Source: Stenotrophomonas sp.
GTDB taxonomy: Bacteria > Pseudomonadota > Gammaproteobacteria > Xanthomonadales > Xanthomonadaceae
DNA: 8,462 nucleotides
Assembly: GCA_003525885.1 (NCBI GenBank)
Contig: DQIG01000342.1
Location: 1 to 8,462 of the forward strand
Direction: 5' to 3'
Of this stretch, positions 7,086 through 8,462 are shown piece by piece. A program made the translations under genes and the position numbers. The notes beneath the pieces were generated by a model. That model was not told where the DNA came from. It made no database searches and worked only from the letters and a program-made list of their open reading frames with translations. The stretch's first letter is position 1. Each line of letters begins with the position of its first letter.

Positions 7086-7464
7086 TAGTATTTCCCCTTT
7101 CCATAAGGCAAAGCCGCGGAATAGGCTTGGCAAGCTGCCGTCTCCGCGTCTCGATATTCAGGAAGGGTACATCATGTCATTAACTCAGTGCGGGTTTACA
7201 CATCTTCGTTCTCGCCCTTCAGTCCGCGCCTGCAGGCTTGCTTGAGGGTAGGGCGATTCCGCCCCGGCCACAGGCGTGGGGACCAGGACGGTCAGCAAGT
7301 ATGGTGGTTGTGCGGAAGCCTCATGCTTACCAAGTCCTTCAGCACGGCCAACCGGCTCAACAGACGACTGCCGTTTGCCGCCTACGCTCGCGCAGATGCT
7401 CTTCGCCTCTTCTTGTGAAGCACGTGCTGGAAGGTATGGGGTTGCCCGTTCACCTCAGCGCCAC
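7086..7464. other. 379-base stretch without a recognisable gene
   Basis: It separates two leftward genes. Short open frames exist on the plus strand (for example 7188-7418 and 7238-7468), but none has a convincing ribosome site or a protein sequence I recognise. I found no inverted terminal repeats of an insertion sequence. Small palindromes occur: GCCTGCAGGC (7228-7237), AGCACGTGCT (7419-7428) and a hairpin GGGCG-ATTC-CGCCC (7251-7264). The promoter of the membrane-protein gene should lie here, but no clear -35/-10 pair was found. It may be a decayed gene or a remnant of past exchange in the locus. Confidence 0.5.
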
Positions 7465-8462
7465 CTAGCGGGCGACGCTGCGGTAAATACGCGCGGCCAG
7501 GCGCGCAGCAGGTGCCGCGCCCGGAATCCGCAACAGGCGGTCGATGATGCGACCGAGCCTGCGGCCGATACGTTGGCCCGAGGTTCCCATCTCTGCCGCC
7601 ACGGTGGCAGGGTGCTTGAGTGCATCAAGGTTGCGCAGCACCTTGGCGACCTGCGGCGCGTTGGCCAGGTTCATGGCCGAGGTCAGCGCTTCATGGACCT
7701 CCAGCGCGGAGCGGTGCCAGCCGTCGGCTTCGCCCTGGCGTCGTTCGTCGGTCCAGGCCGGCATCGCCTCCTGCAGCCGCTGCACCAGCTCACGCGTGGT
7801 TTCGTAGGCGTGGATGTTGGCCGAGGCAGTGATGTGCGCAGCCAGCTCCCGGTTCAGGCCGCTGTCGCGTACCAGGACCGGCCGGCGATGGGCCAGTGCG
7901 TGCAGCACCGGGAAGCCGAAGCCTTCGTAATGGCTGGGGAACACCACGACGCGCGCATCACGGTAGAACGAGCGGAAGGTGTCCTCATCGATGTTGCCGG
8001 CCTTGAACGACTGCACGTTGGCTGGCAATTCGACATCCTCGGGGTAGCCGATGGCGATGATCTTCTGGCCAGGAAGCGCAGTGGCCAGCGCGTCGGTCGT
8101 TGCCCGCACGAACTTGTGGGTGAAATGGTTGCCGATCACCAGGATGTGCGACCCCTCCGACTCGGTGGGCTCGTAGCTGGCGTAGTCGGCCGGATCCAGC
8201 GAATGCAGCGAAACCTGCTGCAGGGTCGAGCTGCCAATCGGGTAGCGCATGCGTATGCGATCAAGGGTGAACTGCGAGTTGGTGAACAACACGCTCATGT
8301 TCTCGAAGGCGAAACGCCACAGGCTTTCGTCGAAACCCAGCGCCAGATAGCCGCAGTCGGTGGAGATGGTATCGAGCATGAAGATGCCGACGACCGGTGC
8401 AGTCTCGAACAGGTTCAGCAGGGTTTCCAGCTGGTAGGGCTGGCCAATGCGGACCACGGCGG
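7465..8462 (-). CDS. Glycosyltransferase family 4 (GT-B fold), C-terminal part; 5' end outside the window
   Basis: A cytoplasmic transferase that would add a sugar from a nucleotide donor to a growing glycan, probably LPS O-antigen or another surface polysaccharide. The frame is open to the window edge and the GTG at 8457 is preceded by an ordinary codon, so the true start lies to the right. Counting from that GTG, residues about 1-95 are the end of the acceptor-side domain. The donor domain begins at ILVIGNHFTHKFV (105-117), with Lys115 at the usual phosphate-contact position. The signature FPSHYEGFGFPVLHAL follows at 173-188. In it the first Glu of the EX7E motif (Glu178) is kept, but the second is His186. 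The last 90 residues are an Ala/Arg-rich helical tail past the core. Its high GC matches the cbs and metB-like genes rather than the membrane gene. The sugar and acceptor cannot be told. Confidence 0.88.
   Translation of the reverse strand, partial: AVVRIGQPYQLETLLNLFETAPVVGIFMLDTISTDCGYLALGFDESLWRFAFENMSVLFTNSQFTLDRIRMRYPIGSSTLQQVSLHSLDPADYASYEPTESEGSHILVIGNHFTHKFVRATTDALATALPGQKIIAIGYPEDVELPANVQSFKAGNIDEDTFRSFYRDARVVVFPSHYEGFGFPVLHALAHRRPVLVRDSGLNRELAAHITASANIHAYETTRELVQRLQEAMPAWTDERRQGEADGWHRSALEVHEALTSAMNLANAPQVAKVLRNLDALKHPATVAAEMGTSGQRIGRRLGRIIDRLLRIPGAAPAARLAARIYRSVAR

Noticed and set aside
7086..7133. Upstream TTG start for the membrane protein (490 residues)
   Set aside because: There is no ribosome-binding site before it, and the GTG at 7085 has a good GGGG site at proper spacing.
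7188..7468. Two short plus-strand frames in the gap, considered as transposase remnants
   Set aside because: No catalytic motif, terminal repeats or recognisable similarity; both are opposite in direction to neighbouring genes and lack ribosome sites.

Overview
The window appears to join DNA from two different bacterial lineages. The left part (about 1-2690) looks like a Pseudomonas chromosome of the fluorescens/putida type. It has an inverted pair of Pseudomonas-style REP elements, a GntR/FCD regulator, an AtzF-type allophanate hydrolase and a textbook sigma-54 promoter. The right part (about 2810-8462) looks like a xanthomonad, most likely Stenotrophomonas. It has higher GC in the metabolic genes, a cystathionine beta-synthase/cystathionine gamma-lyase pair, and then genes of the kind found in the O-antigen/LPS locus, which in Xanthomonas begins beside metB. 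The change-over lies somewhere in about 2691-2809, with no visible integrase, transposase or att site. A chimeric assembly or mixed culture is therefore at least as likely as real gene transfer. These lineage assignments come from memory of sequence style, not from a search.

Layout. 1-154: REP sequences, one fragment plus an inverted pair, running into the end of gntR. 150-842 (-): GntR/FCD repressor-like gene, translationally coupled by a 4-bp GTGA overlap to atzF. 839-2647 (-): allophanate hydrolase. 2653-2689: operator-like palindrome and sigma-54 promoter in front of atzF. About 2691-2809: lineage junction, with one inverted repeat. 2810-2838: probable housekeeping promoter. 2903-4279 (+): cystathionine beta-synthase with C-terminal CBS domains. 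4403-5575 (+): cystathionine gamma-lyase/gamma-synthase, closed by a strong intrinsic terminator at 5615-5643. 5661-7085 (-): low-GC polytopic membrane protein, possibly a GT-C-like transferase. 7086-7464: a 379-base stretch with no convincing gene. 7465-8462 (-): C-terminal part of a GT4 glycosyltransferase that runs off the window.

How the genes work together. atzF and gntR form a small unit that splits allophanate to ammonia and CO2. The promoter suggests it is switched on by nitrogen limitation (RpoN), with a possible GntR operator over the start site. The cbs and metB-like genes make up reverse transsulfuration (homocysteine plus serine to cystathionine to cysteine), with H2S as a likely side product. 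The two leftward genes beyond the terminator are probably surface-polysaccharide genes at the edge of the LPS locus. I found no clearly new multi-gene system. The most notable points are the lineage junction, the compact nitrogen-control site, and the unusual glycosyltransferase and membrane genes.
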